NCBI GenBank assembly: GCA_007693605.1
Contig: REDG01000060.1
Location: 1-37,005, forward strand
Direction: 5' to 3'
DNA: 37,005 bases
Source: Bradymonadales bacterium
GTDB taxonomy: Bacteria > Bdellovibrionota > UBA2394
Below are positions 17,322 to 26,470 of the stretch, piece by piece (position 1 is the first letter of the stretch; each line of letters starts with the position of its first letter). The position numbers were made by a program, and so were the translations under genes. Under the pieces are notes generated by a model. It ran no database searches, was not told the origin of the DNA, and saw nothing but the letters and a program-made list of their open reading frames with translations.

Positions 17322-18743
17322 TTAATTTTCTCCTCGACTCTCTTTGGAGTCTCGATTTTCCCAGACACTAGGATCAAATGCTTCCTCTCTCAAGGAGAAT
17401 TTCAGCGCCCGCTCCTCTTGAGCAAAGAGAAGCTCCTGGTGAGTTGGAAAAATTCGGATCGCGTACACCATGGCAGGCTGACTCTCTCTCTCAATCTCAA
17501 ACCACCAATCGTAGTTTTCTTTTACAGGGCTTGATTCGACAGACATGAAGTGCTCGGCAGTTAAATTTCTGAGCTGTCTCAGGCCCGCCAAGATGTCCCG
17601 TGTTGAGAGAGCTTCAAGCTCTTTTCCAGCTTGAGTCCAAACGCCCGCTTCGGATCGTTCTAGACTCCACAGTCTCTCTCCAAAGTTCTTCACTTCTAAA
17701 CCTAGAACCTGATCTTCTGAAAACTCGTCGAAGCTTCGCTTCACATAAGCGCCAAGTCCCTTAGAAAAGTTATCGTAGTGAAACCTTGCAATAGACGCCG
17801 GCGCTGACTTGTCAGACTTTCCGAAATATTCGTAGTCATCGGGCTCAGAGCTGCGCCGACCAGGTCTCTTTTGTCTGGTGATTGAAAACTCGACGCCCTG
17901 AAACAAAGGATCGCTTTCGTCGGTTCGTCGATCGACGACCCCCTCTCGAAAGCCTACTCGAATTCGAATCTCAGGATCATCGAACAGGCGCTTTGGGACC
18001 TCTCTAAACTCGGTCGCTCGAATGAGTGCAATTCGGCTGATCTGGTTGGCCACAAAGTCTTGATCGAGAGGAAGCTCCGGGTGAGAGGACCATCTCCAGC
18101 CCTTCAAATCATCTCGGACAAATCTCAGCTCTGACTGGCCCTTCACTTGAATGCGAACCTCCTCAAAGTCTTCAGCCGAAACGGTGGTGAGTCGAGTCTC
18201 GCGATAATCCTCTGCATCAAAGCCGGCGGCAAACTCAAGCTCTAGAGATCCCAGATAGAGGTTCTGAGTCTTCGGATTTAGAACAAAAGCGAAATTTCCT
18301 GCGGGGTTTCGATTGCCGATCCAAAACTCTTCCGCATCGAGATTCCCTGATAAGAAGGCTCTGATTTTGAGGCGAGGAGATTCCAAGCCGAAATCATCCA
18401 GACCCGAAGATCGAGACTCGATGGCCTCCGCATCGAGCAGCTTTTGCTTAATTCTAAAATCCGCGACCGCTTGTAAAAGCTGATCCATCGCCGATTGAGA
18501 GCCAAGGTCTTGAATGGGTTCGCGAAGAAACCAGCCCTGGGGGGCGCGCTCCAGGACGATCTGCTCGCCTCGGCTTTGAGTCATCTCAAGGCGGGAATAG
18601 AAGCGGGGGTCCTCTTGAAAGAAAGGCTCAGCATCTGAGTCTCCGCTGCGCGACTTTTCAATCTTTGGAATCGCAGAAAAGTGAATATAGAGCCCAAAGC
18701 CAAGGGCAGCGACAACGAGAAAGAGAAGGCTAGAGAGTTTCAC
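17322..18743 (-). CDS. DUF4340 domain membrane-anchored protein
   Basis: The protein starts with one membrane anchor (LSSLLFLVVAALGFGLYIHF) and continues as repeated DUF4340-type units, for example QIVLERAPQGWFLREPI followed by LLQAVADFRIKQ, and FWIGNRNPAGNFAFVL. DUF4340 proteins are typically encoded beside GldG-like proteins and ABC transporters, as here. I chose the GTG at 18743: it overlaps the upstream stop as GTGA and has GGCGGAG six bases before it. An in-frame ATG at 18767 would add eight residues and a 28-base overlap. Length is then 473 residues. Molecular function is unknown; the soluble part should face the periplasm. Confidence 0.85.
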   Translation of the reverse strand: MKLSSLLFLVVAALGFGLYIHFSAIPKIEKSRSGDSDAEPFFQEDPRFYSRLEMTQSRGEQIVLERAPQGWFLREPIQDLGSQSAMDQLLQAVADFRIKQKLLDAEAIESRSSGLDDFGLESPRLKIRAFLSGNLDAEEFWIGNRNPAGNFAFVLNPKTQNLYLGSLELEFAAGFDAEDYRETRLTTVSAEDFEEVRIQVKGQSELRFVRDDLKGWRWSSHPELPLDQDFVANQISRIALIRATEFREVPKRLFDDPEIRIRVGFREGVVDRRTDESDPLFQGVEFSITRQKRPGRRSSEPDDYEYFGKSDKSAPASIARFHYDNFSKGLGAYVKRSFDEFSEDQVLGLEVKNFGERLWSLERSEAGVWTQAGKELEALSTRDILAGLRQLRNLTAEHFMSVESSPVKENYDWWFEIERESQPAMVYAIRIFPTHQELLFAQEERALKFSLREEAFDPSVWENRDSKESRGEN

Positions 18744-20317
18744 TGACGACTCCGCCGAAAAGTCCAAACTCCCAAGCCGAACAGCATAATCAGTTGAGGA
18801 AACAAAAAGATGCTGGCAAAAAAGACGCCCATTCGTTGGGAATCTGTAAGATCCAAGGTTGAAGACTGAAAACTGCGAGGTCGAATGAATTGAGCCTGAT
18901 CCCTTTCAGTCAGGTAATCGACCGCCCCTAAAAAAAGCTCACGGTTAAAACCGCTCTGAATCTCAGAGTTTTGTACAAAGTTGGGATTGGCGAAAAGAAT
19001 GAGACGAGACTCCTCTTGGTTTTCCCGTCGACGAACAATGAGTCGAGCCAAGGAGAAAGGCCCGCTCTCTTCATCGAGTCGAGGGCTTCTACTCTCCAGC
19101 AGTCCAGACACATCTGAGCTGAGTCGAGTCTGTTCATTGGTCGAAACCAAAGAAACGGACTGGAGTTCATCGCTTTCGCTTTCAAACAGGATGGGCAAGG
19201 CGAATCGAAACTGAAACATTGCATTCGGCTCATCGGCAAAGGCATCCGTGATGGGATGCGAGGCCAAATCAACCCCGAAGGCTTGCCAAATGAAAGAGCT
19301 GGTACGAGCCTGCCGAGCCGCGATTTCTTGAACCACAAAGCGCGAGGGTGCTGACACCCCAAACTCAGACAAAAGCCTCTCGAGGCCCGTCGGACTCAGC
19401 TCCCTTAGATTCGGATTGTAGATAGGACTCAAGCCGATCACCAAATCTCCCCCGGCCTCCAGATAACTGAGTAATACTTCTTCGTAAAATGGGGGCAGGC
19501 TGCGACTCGGACCCCACAGCACGACCGCGTCGGCATCTTCGGGAATCTCTGTGCCTAGACTGAGGGCGAGGGGGCGAACCTGATAGCCCTCTCTTTCCAT
19601 TAAAATCTTTAAAATCAGAAGGCCGGTGGCTCCCTGACTCTCTAGTTCTGACTCTCCACTGCCTTGCAAAAAGTAGACAGTTGGAGTGGTCCCTGCCGCG
19701 ACCCGATAGATCGCCATCGTCAAACCCTGTTCGCTAAGCTGATCGGCTGACAAAACGCTACTGCTCTCTCGAGAGGGGTTGTAGACCAGAACTTGATTTT
19801 CAGAGACCTGGAATCGCTCCAGAAGTGGGGGATCGAGATTCGGGTCAACTTCTCGAAAAGAGATTTGGGTCGATTCATAAGTGTAGCGGTCTACCAGCCG
19901 CTTCGCATGTTGGCGGACCTGGGGGTGAACCACGAAGCTCATAATCTGAATAGGCTCCTCTAGTTGGCGAAGAATCTGTTTTGTCTCGACCGAGAGGGAG
20001 TGGATTTTGTTCGCCGTCATATCGAACCGCCTCTCTCCGAAATTCGAATGAGCAACCACATTGAGACCAATCACACAGAATACGAAAAGAGCCCCTCCAA
20101 TGGCCGCGTAAAGTCTTTCTCGATTGCTTGCGACCGCTTTAAGGCTGTCTTTGTAGAAGCTGCCCAAGTAGATCGCCATCATGGCGACTCCGAGAAAGAG
20201 CTGGGCGTAGGCGATCCATAGAAAAAAGCCTTCAATGGCGATGAGCCGGGCAATAAAGCCAAAAATAAAAAATACGAGTCCGAAACTTCCACATGCTCTG
20301 ATCAGAATGGCCTTCAT
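18740..20317 (-). CDS. GldG-like ABC transporter auxiliary protein
   Basis: This matches the GldG/ABC-type auxiliary family. It has two N-terminal membrane segments (GSFGLVFFIFGFIARLIAI; WIAYAQLFLGVAMMAIYLG), a third near residue 75, and a periplasmic domain opening with RRFDMTANKIHSLSVET, the hallmark region after the last N-terminal helix. It continues through ILRQLEEPIQIMSFV and YLEAGGDLVIGLSP, and a C-terminal membrane helix ends the protein (MGVFFASIFLFPQLIMLFGLG). The start is ATG 20317, six bases after a perfect AGGAGG; the adjacent ATG at 20320 is too close, and an upstream in-frame start at 20383 adds 22 unlikely residues. In Bacteroidetes GldAFG supports gliding; here the role is open. 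Confidence 0.85.
   Translation of the reverse strand: MKAILIRACGSFGLVFFIFGFIARLIAIEGFFLWIAYAQLFLGVAMMAIYLGSFYKDSLKAVASNRERLYAAIGGALFVFCVIGLNVVAHSNFGERRFDMTANKIHSLSVETKQILRQLEEPIQIMSFVVHPQVRQHAKRLVDRYTYESTQISFREVDPNLDPPLLERFQVSENQVLVYNPSRESSSVLSADQLSEQGLTMAIYRVAAGTTPTVYFLQGSGESELESQGATGLLILKILMEREGYQVRPLALSLGTEIPEDADAVVLWGPSRSLPPFYEEVLLSYLEAGGDLVIGLSPIYNPNLRELSPTGLERLLSEFGVSAPSRFVVQEIAARQARTSSFIWQAFGVDLASHPITDAFADEPNAMFQFRFALPILFESESDELQSVSLVSTNEQTRLSSDVSGLLESRSPRLDEESGPFSLARLIVRRRENQEESRLILFANPNFVQNSEIQSGFNRELFLGAVDYLTERDQAQFIRPRSFQSSTLDLTDSQRMGVFFASIFLFPQLIMLFGLGVWTFRRSRQ
18750..18756 (-). promoter_or_regulatory. ribosome-binding site deciding the DUF4340 gene start
   Basis: On the minus strand this reads GGCGGAG, six bases before GTG 18743. 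It lies inside the 3' end of the GldG-like gene and favours the GTG over the upstream ATG at 18767. Confidence 0.5.
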
Positions 20318-20323
20318 CATTTT

Positions 20324-20329
20324 CCTCCT
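20324..20329 (-). promoter_or_regulatory. consensus ribosome-binding site of the GldG-like gene
   Basis: Read on the minus strand this is AGGAGG, overlapping the TAG stop of the permease gene and six bases before ATG 20317. It selects that ATG among three possible starts. Confidence 0.6.
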
Positions 20330-21113
20330 AAGCCCTCGAAAGCGACCGAATGGAAATTTGGGTGGCTCCCAGAAACAAAACAATCAAACTAACAAAATAG
20401 ACACAACTAGAGACTTGAATAACCCCCTGATTGAACTCAGTGAAATGAGAATGAAAACTGGCAGCCTCAATAAATCGTCCTAGATTTTGTGGGACATGTG
20501 GGCCCAGGCTGCCAATCATGATGATACTCAGATTGATGCCGCCAGCGATGAAGATGGCGACGATCGCAGACTTGGTAAGGGAGCTGGCAAAAATTCCAAT
20601 CGCAAAAAAGGAGAGCCCTGCAAGATAGAGCCCAAGATAAGCGGAGACCACCGCTCTCCACTCTGGGTTGCCGTAAAAGAACATCACAAACAAAAAGATC
20701 AAGTGGGTTGCCAAGACTAAGAGCAAGAAGACCTTGGCCGCAGCAAACTTTCCCAAAATGATTTGCCACGAAGAGACAGGAGAGGTGAGCAAAAGTTCAT
20801 AGGTCGATTGAGCCTTTTCGTCTGAGAAAAATCGCATGGTCAAAATGGGAGCTGCCAAGAACAAAAGGAAGAAGGAGTAGCCCGTCATGCCCAAGATCAC
20901 CATTTCGTTCAGATTGACTCGATTCAAAACATCAGGGTTTTGAGCCAATCGAGCTTGAGTCTCGGCCACCATCAGCATCTGATCAAAGCTCAACAAACTG
21001 GTGACGAACTGATAGCCAAACAGCAGAGCCATCACGCCTAAAACCACATAGCTCACGGGAGAGACCAACAGACTGTAAAGTTCTCGTTTCATTAAAACCC
21101 AAACTTTTGCCAT
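20328..21113 (-). CDS. ABC transporter permease (GldF-like)
   Basis: The protein (261 residues from ATG 21113) has six predicted membrane helices, including VSYVVLGVMALLFGYQFV, YSFFLLFLAAPILTMRFF, FLLLVLATHLIFLFVMFF and SAIVAIFIAGGINLSIIMIG. The sequence FFSDEKAQSTYELLLTSPVS is characteristic of ABC-2 permeases of the GldF/NosY type. A TTG at 21122 in the same frame is an alternative start, closer to an AAAGGAG sequence. It lies between the ATPase gene (39 bases upstream) and the GldG-like gene and should form the membrane channel of the transporter. Confidence 0.9.
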   Translation of the reverse strand: MAKVWVLMKRELYSLLVSPVSYVVLGVMALLFGYQFVTSLLSFDQMLMVAETQARLAQNPDVLNRVNLNEMVILGMTGYSFFLLFLAAPILTMRFFSDEKAQSTYELLLTSPVSSWQIILGKFAAAKVFLLLVLATHLIFLFVMFFYGNPEWRAVVSAYLGLYLAGLSFFAIGIFASSLTKSAIVAIFIAGGINLSIIMIGSLGPHVPQNLGRFIEAASFHSHFTEFNQGVIQVSSCVYFVSLIVLFLGATQISIRSLSRA

Positions 21114-21152
21114 TGAAATCAAAGTCTCCTTTCTTGTGTTCTTGTCAAATCG

Positions 21153-21914
21153 CTAGGCCACGGAGGGAATGTTCCGAAGCTCGTTTCCAGAATGGTCTTT
21201 CGCAACGACTTCGACAAAGAGTTCCTCTAAAGATTTCTTTTCACTGATGTCTCCCAATTGCCGATCACCGACCAACTTTCCCATAGAGATGATGAGCGCT
21301 CGGTCGCAAACCGCGGTGACCTCTGAGAGAGTGTGCGTGGAAAGCAAAATGGTTCTCTCCCCTCGAAAGCTAGAGATCAGATCGCGAATCTCTCGAATCT
21401 GAATGGGGTCCAATCCGACCGTGGGTTCGTCCAGAATGATCACGGGGGGTTGATGAATAATCGCCTGAGCGATTCCCACTCGTTGTCGGTAGCCCTTACT
21501 GAGCGTTGAAATGATACTGCGTCGTCGGTGAGTCAGGCCGCACTTCTCCATCGCCCATTCGACTGCTTCTCTTCGACTTCCGCGGCTCAGAGCCTTGTCT
21601 CCCGCAGTTTTTAAGTCAAAAACAAACTTCAGGTAAGCTTCAACACTCATCTCTTTATAGAGGGGAGGCGTTTCTGGCAGGTAGCCGATTCTCTTTTTGA
21701 CTTCCTCTGGCTGGTGAAGAACCGACTGGCCATCGACAAAGGCTTCCCCAGAACTGGGCGGGTAGAAAGCGGTCAAAATTCTCATCGTGGTGGTTTTGCC
21801 AGCGCCATTCGGGCCCAAGAACCCCACAACCTCTCCCTTTGCCACTTCAAAGCTCAAGCCATGGAGCGCGCGGTGTAACCCGTAAGACTTCTCAAGGTTT
21901 TTAGCTTGAATCAT
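21153..21914 (-). CDS. ABC transporter ATP-binding protein (GldA-like)
   Basis: This 253-residue ATPase powers the transporter encoded downstream. It has Walker A GPNGAGKTTT near residue 34, the Q-loop region IGYLPETPPLY, and a signature motif variant TLSKGYRQR near 139. Walker B VIILDEPTVGLD and the switch histidine in LLSTHTLSEV follow. The sequence is of the DRA/CcmA type typical for ABC-2 systems. The start is ATG 21914, with GGAGG about eleven bases upstream. It is the first gene of a six-gene leftward operon ending with htrA; the 81-base gap behind it probably contains the promoter. Confidence 0.93.
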   Translation of the reverse strand: MIQAKNLEKSYGLHRALHGLSFEVAKGEVVGFLGPNGAGKTTTMRILTAFYPPSSGEAFVDGQSVLHQPEEVKKRIGYLPETPPLYKEMSVEAYLKFVFDLKTAGDKALSRGSRREAVEWAMEKCGLTHRRRSIISTLSKGYRQRVGIAQAIIHQPPVIILDEPTVGLDPIQIREIRDLISSFRGERTILLSTHTLSEVTAVCDRALIISMGKLVGDRQLGDISEKKSLEELFVEVVAKDHSGNELRNIPSVA

Positions 21915-21995
21915 TAGACAACGGCCTCCATATCCACCGTTTTAACGAATTCAAAGAGACTTGAAAAGCATTCTCAAAGCCTGCGTGTCTTCTTA

Positions 21996-23324
21996 TTATC
22001 TTGAGGGCAGAACTTGCAAAAGGGCCAGCTTCTTTTCGAGGAGCGAAGGGGGAACCCCCAGCTTCTGACTGGCCTTCAGGAGATCGCCGCCTGAGCTCTG
22101 CAGGGCCTCTTCGATGGCGACCTTTTCAAGTCCCTGAACTTTCGATTCCAAAACATCCCGACTGGATCGCTCCTGTCGAAGCTCAGCGGCTTGAGTCGTC
22201 TTCAAATGGGGGGGGAGGTGATCCACCTTGATCACCGGGCCGTCGCTCACATTCACCGCGAACTCCAAACAGTTCTCTAGCTCTCGAAGGTTGCCGGGCC
22301 AGGGGTACTGAATCAACAAGAACAAGGCGTCGTCGTCCATATGACTCAGCCTCTTCTGAAACTTCTTTGAGAAGACCTGAATAAAGTGGTCGACCAGAGG
22401 CTCAATATCTTGAGTTCTATCTCTTAGGGGCGGTAGATGAATGGGAACCACATTTAAACAATAGAAGAGATCTTTTCGAAACTCCCCCCGTTCAATCTTG
22501 TCCAGAAGGTTGTAGTCGGTGGCAGCGATAATCCGGCAGTCGACGGCCGCAGGGCCTGAAGGGGAATTGTACTTGCCAGAAGTCAATGCCTCATGCAGCT
22601 CAGCCTGAGTCTGAAGACTTAAGAGGCTCACTTCGTCGATGTAGAGGCTGCCACCCGCCGCCAAATCGAAGCAGCCAGGCCTTTTGCTTTCGCCAAACAA
22701 ATGAGCGGATTGCTGCTCACCGCTTGTGGATGAAATATAGGCTCTGACCATTGGCTGGTCTTTTCGGATACTCTTGTCATGCAAAAGCCGCACCACAACC
22801 TCTTTTCCTGTGCCTGTCTCTCCTGTAATCAAGATATTCGAATTGTTGTTAGCGACTCGCTCGATGATCCCATAAACTTTTTCAACCTCTGAAGTGCTTC
22901 CGATGATCTTGTCTTCTTGACGAAGAAAGCTTCTCGACCGCTGAAACTCTTTCGAAAGTTCTTCGGCCGATCGCACTGCCCGATCGATGATTTCTAGAAA
23001 CTCTTCCGGTTGAAAGGGCTTGGTCACATAATCAAAAGCCCCCCGTTTCATCGCTTCGACAGCCGTGTCGATGGTTCCATGAGCGGTGATCATCACGACG
23101 GGAATTTGAGGATAGTTCTTTCGAATGCGCTGCAAGAGTTCAAGCCCATCCATTTTGGGCATCTTGAGATCGGTGATCACCGTCTGAAAGGCTTGCTCCT
23201 TCAGAAAGTCGAGCGCTTCTGGTCCGTCAGGGGCTTCGACAGTCTCATGGCCCAGCCGCCGAAGCTGAATGCCAAGAATCTTTCGAACATTCTCTTCATC
23301 GTCTACAATCAGAATTTTAGCCAC
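21996..23324 (-). CDS. NtrC-type response regulator lacking the GAFTGA loop
   Basis: The 442-residue protein has a receiver domain with phosphoacceptor Asp52 (TVITDLKMPKMDG), an AAA+ domain (Walker A GETGTGKE at 168-175, Walker B SLYIDE at 226-231) and a C-terminal Fis-type helix-turn-helix (ALQSSGGDLLKASQKLGV). Where relatives have LFGHEKGAFTGA it reads LFGESKRPGCFDLA, so the sigma54-contacting loop is deleted. In the FRKDLFYCLNV segment the second arginine finger is Cys289. It may therefore not activate sigma54 and could act as a simple activator or repressor. The start is GTG 23324, with GAGGAG seven bases upstream, and it overlaps the kinase gene by eight bases. Confidence 0.93.
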   Translation of the reverse strand: MAKILIVDDEENVRKILGIQLRRLGHETVEAPDGPEALDFLKEQAFQTVITDLKMPKMDGLELLQRIRKNYPQIPVVMITAHGTIDTAVEAMKRGAFDYVTKPFQPEEFLEIIDRAVRSAEELSKEFQRSRSFLRQEDKIIGSTSEVEKVYGIIERVANNNSNILITGETGTGKEVVVRLLHDKSIRKDQPMVRAYISSTSGEQQSAHLFGESKRPGCFDLAAGGSLYIDEVSLLSLQTQAELHEALTSGKYNSPSGPAAVDCRIIAATDYNLLDKIERGEFRKDLFYCLNVVPIHLPPLRDRTQDIEPLVDHFIQVFSKKFQKRLSHMDDDALFLLIQYPWPGNLRELENCLEFAVNVSDGPVIKVDHLPPHLKTTQAAELRQERSSRDVLESKVQGLEKVAIEEALQSSGGDLLKASQKLGVPPSLLEKKLALLQVLPSR

Positions 23325-25431
23325 TCTTTGTCTCCTCGGGTTCCGCTGGCCCTTTGTTCACTAGTCTTTTCATCTCGATCCAAAATCGAGAGCCTTTCCC
23401 GACTTGGCTTTCTACAAAAATACGCCCTCCCAGGGAATCAATAATTTTCTTACAGATCGGAAGCCCCAAACCGCTGCCTGCGCTCTTTGTAGTGAAAAGG
23501 GGTGTGAAGATATTGGGGAGGACGCTTGCAGGAATTCCGGGCCCATCGTCTCTGATTGAGATCTGTAGCATATCCGGATCGCTCGGGCTTGAGCTCACTT
23601 CCACCGAAATGTGCTTACTGAAAGCTTCACAGGCATTGATTATTAAGTTGATCAAAACTTGTTCGAGTTTGAGGGGGTCCGTTTTCACAAAGAAGTCTTC
23701 GCTAGGAGGCTCCCAATGGATCTCGGTCTGTGTTTTTTGGGCCTTCGGTTTGACGGTGATCATCGACTTTTCGATCAAGACTCTCAGGTTGACCGGAACT
23801 TTGGTTTCTGACTTTCTTGCAAAGCGAAGGTATTGGTCTACCGTCGATTGAAGTCGCTCGATTTCAGCACTCAGAATTTGGATGCACTCTCGATCTTCTG
23901 AACTTTCAATGCTGGGGGAGCTGGCCAGAAGATGGGTGGCCCCCTGGATGGCTCCGAGCGGGTTTCGAATTTCGTGAGCCAGCGCGGCAGACATTTCGCC
24001 CAAGGCGGCAAATCTCTGCTGCTGGTCTTGCTTTTCGAAGTGCTTAAGTTGAGAGAGCACAATACTAATCTCATGAACGAGCCCCCAGAAGAGAGCGATT
24101 TCGGATTGGGAAAAGCTGGTGTAAGGATTACTCGCAGAAAGGGAAGTTCTTAAAAGCAAGAACCCCATCAGCTCCTTGTCGTAGTAGAGAGGAAAGCCGA
24201 GGTGAGATCGCAGCTCCTTTAAGATGTGATGAGCGTCTGGGCTGTCAGACTCCTGAAGGTGCTGCTCCGGATGCTTTCTAAAGAACTCGGCCGCAGGATG
24301 GTCGCTGGCCACAGTGGCGGCAGAGCCTAGATTGCTCTTTCCCAGAAGCCTAAAACGGCCGCTGCTTCCCTCTAGCAGATACAGCCCACAGCGGTAAACT
24401 CGGTTTGACTTTCTGAGGCCCGAGACGACCTGTGAGCTGAGGGCGGCAGTGGATCGCGATGATCTAATTTTTCTTCGCGTATCAGTGATCACTCTCTCAA
24501 GTTCGTTTCGATCGAGGATGAAGCGCCTCATGATATAAGAGTCAAGTTGATCACGAATCGGTTCTAAGACATTTAAAATGATGAAGGCCGCCAAAAAGGT
24601 GTTGAAGAGGAAGAGCTCCGGATCGTTGTCTCCCACCCACACCAATAGAGACAAGAAAATCGTGCCTAGAACGACGGTTAAAAGCACGACGCGAATTCCA
24701 CCCAGCATCAGCTCTCGAACTTCTCGCAGTCTTGGGTTCATCAGCATCTGCCAAACAAAGTAAAGAAAGACGGCAGAAATGGTGCTTCCCACATAGGGCA
24801 GGGGAATCGGGCTCAAGCCTTCTGCTCGAATCTGGCCGATGAAGGTGAAGAAGAGTGAGAGGCTAAGGCCCAAGCTTAGAAACAGACCGCGAGTTTTTTG
24901 ATAGGGGTCTTTGGCTCGTAGGTACTTTTTCCAAAGTCTCCAATTGATCCAACTAAAAAGTGCAAATGAAACGAGACCGTAAATGCTAGTGATCAGGGCC
25001 GGAGCAACGGGAAGGGGGATGAAAAGGATCAACAGGGCGAGACTGCCCGTCCAAAAATGAAGGCTGTTGGGCAGAAAATAACGAATTTGATAAATTCTTC
25101 GAATCAAGCCGTGGGCCACAGACGGCAAGAGAACACCAAGCGCCAAATAGAGACGATAGGTGAACTGAGTGCTGATGCTGGTGTTCCAAATCTCCAAGTC
25201 TCTCTGCGCGTATGAAGACAGAAAGAAAATATTCCAAAGTGCAAAGAGAAGCGCGAAGGCGCCGCAGTAGGCGAGGCTGGAATTTTTTCGAACCCATGCC
25301 GCGCGAAACGAAAAAATAGCGATCCACAGTCCCGCTAAAAAAGACACGAGACAGGCTTGCACAACGACTAGCGAAGTTTCCTGAACCATCCGATAGTACT
25401 CGGGCGTTAAAAAAGCGGGGAGATTCAACAT
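23317..25431 (-). CDS. membrane sensor histidine kinase
   Basis: The 704-residue kinase has about eight membrane helices in its first 300 residues, a GAF-like sensor region (about 330-475), and a HisKA domain with phosphoacceptor His486 (AALAHEIRNPLGAI). Its HATPase domain carries the N box NLIINACEAF, DDGPGIP, FTPLFTTK and GSGLGLPI. The architecture is like PrsK/AtoS-type kinases that partner NtrC-type regulators. It precedes its partner with an eight-base overlap. The start is ATG 25431, without a strong ribosome-binding site; a 96-base region separates it from the divergent dolichol-kinase-like gene. The signal is unknown. Confidence 0.94.
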   Translation of the reverse strand: MLNLPAFLTPEYYRMVQETSLVVVQACLVSFLAGLWIAIFSFRAAWVRKNSSLAYCGAFALLFALWNIFFLSSYAQRDLEIWNTSISTQFTYRLYLALGVLLPSVAHGLIRRIYQIRYFLPNSLHFWTGSLALLILFIPLPVAPALITSIYGLVSFALFSWINWRLWKKYLRAKDPYQKTRGLFLSLGLSLSLFFTFIGQIRAEGLSPIPLPYVGSTISAVFLYFVWQMLMNPRLREVRELMLGGIRVVLLTVVLGTIFLSLLVWVGDNDPELFLFNTFLAAFIILNVLEPIRDQLDSYIMRRFILDRNELERVITDTRRKIRSSRSTAALSSQVVSGLRKSNRVYRCGLYLLEGSSGRFRLLGKSNLGSAATVASDHPAAEFFRKHPEQHLQESDSPDAHHILKELRSHLGFPLYYDKELMGFLLLRTSLSASNPYTSFSQSEIALFWGLVHEISIVLSQLKHFEKQDQQQRFAALGEMSAALAHEIRNPLGAIQGATHLLASSPSIESSEDRECIQILSAEIERLQSTVDQYLRFARKSETKVPVNLRVLIEKSMITVKPKAQKTQTEIHWEPPSEDFFVKTDPLKLEQVLINLIINACEAFSKHISVEVSSSPSDPDMLQISIRDDGPGIPASVLPNIFTPLFTTKSAGSGLGLPICKKIIDSLGGRIFVESQVGKGSRFWIEMKRLVNKGPAEPEETKSG

Positions 25432-25527
25432 GAGACTTCATTTCAATCGATTTTTGCAAGGCTCGGCAATGGCTTTCACGGATCAATCGAGTACTTTTGG
25501 GAAAAGCTCTGGACGATCTCGTCTGAA

Positions 25528-26232
25528 ATGATTCAGATAGGGCAGGTGATCGAGGCTGTGAAGGAAAAGCCGGACTGTTTTTACAAAGAACGAGGCGCCT
25601 ATCATTGGGCAAGGCGCTTGGCCCATATGCTCTGTGGTCTGATGGTGATTGGACTGTCTTTTAGCGTAAGCTCTCACCAGCAGTTTGTCACAGGTCTTGT
25701 GATTTTTAGCGCGGCGATTCTGATTGGAGATTTGCTTCGCATTCGGATGCCTCAACTCAACGAGCGCCTGATGTCTGCGTTGAAGCTCTTCGTTCGTGAA
25801 GGGGAACAAGACCGGCTCAGCGGAATGCCTTACTATTGGTGGGGAATCAGCCTCTCTTATCTGCTTTTCCCCCTGCCTATTGCGAATTTCGCCGTTTTGT
25901 TTCTGTCTATTGGCGATCCGGCTGCGGCTTTGGTCGGAAGCCAGAGCCTTTGCAAGGGCAAAACCATCCCCTTAGTCGAGGGAAAGAGCTTGCAGGGGAG
26001 TCTGGCCGCTCTGATCGCTTGTGCTGTCGCAAGCTTTCTCGTGCTTCCTATCTGGCTGGACTCGGCAGCGCTTGGAATGTCCGAACGGATCTTGTTGAGT
26101 TTCGTTTGTGGACTCGCTGCCAGTTTAGGAGAAATTCTCCCCCTTCGAACCGACGACAACCTGAGCCTTCCCTTAGTGTCGGGTGCTATTTTGTGGGTTT
26201 ATCTGGCTATGAGTGGCTACTTCCTACTCTGA
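25528..26232 (+). CDS. SEC59/DgkA2/VTE5-like CTP-dependent lipid kinase
   Basis: The 234-residue membrane protein resembles the dolichol kinase/phytol kinase group. It has several membrane helices (LCGLMVIGLSF, FVTGLVIFSAAILIGDLLRI, ISLSYLLFPLPIANFAVLFL) and the family core GDPAAALVGSQSLCKGKTIP followed by EGKSLQGSLAA. The late signature LGEILPLRTDDNLSLPLVSG is also present. Known members phosphorylate isoprenoid alcohols using CTP. It starts at ATG 25528 without a clear ribosome-binding site. The N-terminal 25 residues are hydrophilic. Its stop codon directly abuts a repeat element at 26233. Substrate in bacteria is unknown. Confidence 0.82.
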   Translation: MIQIGQVIEAVKEKPDCFYKERGAYHWARRLAHMLCGLMVIGLSFSVSSHQQFVTGLVIFSAAILIGDLLRIRMPQLNERLMSALKLFVREGEQDRLSGMPYYWWGISLSYLLFPLPIANFAVLFLSIGDPAAALVGSQSLCKGKTIPLVEGKSLQGSLAALIACAVASFLVLPIWLDSAALGMSERILLSFVCGLAASLGEILPLRTDDNLSLPLVSGAILWVYLAMSGYFLL

Positions 26233-26241
26233 GGGGACTGT

Positions 26242-26269
26242 CGCTAAGGGCCCACCTGCTTCGGCGGCT
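26242..26269 (+). repeat. repeat A, copy 1
   Basis: First copy of a 28-bp unit beginning CGCTAAGGGCCCACCTGC. The same sequence recurs at 26631, and identity between the two direct copies extends to 37 bp (26241-26277 and 26630-26666). An inverted copy lies at 29156. Confidence 0.7.
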
Positions 26270-26470
26270 GCGTCGCTGCGCTGCTCAAGTAGCATCAAAA
26301 CTACATTCCGCTGCTCGCTCCCAGTGGCCCAACCGGTAAATTTTTTCATGTTGTGAATCAAGCTTTTGCTTCGAATCAAGGCGCGAGGGTGGGATCAGGT
26401 TGAGTACCTATGCCATCCCGAGCAACGCTGAGTCGGGGCAAAAGCTTGATTCCCTTCGGGCTGGGCCCTT

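Noticed and set aside
21915..21995. Hairpin TTGAGAA-TGC-TTTTCAA as terminator between the ABC ATPase and kinase-regulator operons
   Set aside because: Weak stem with a G-T pair and no T-run in the right orientation.
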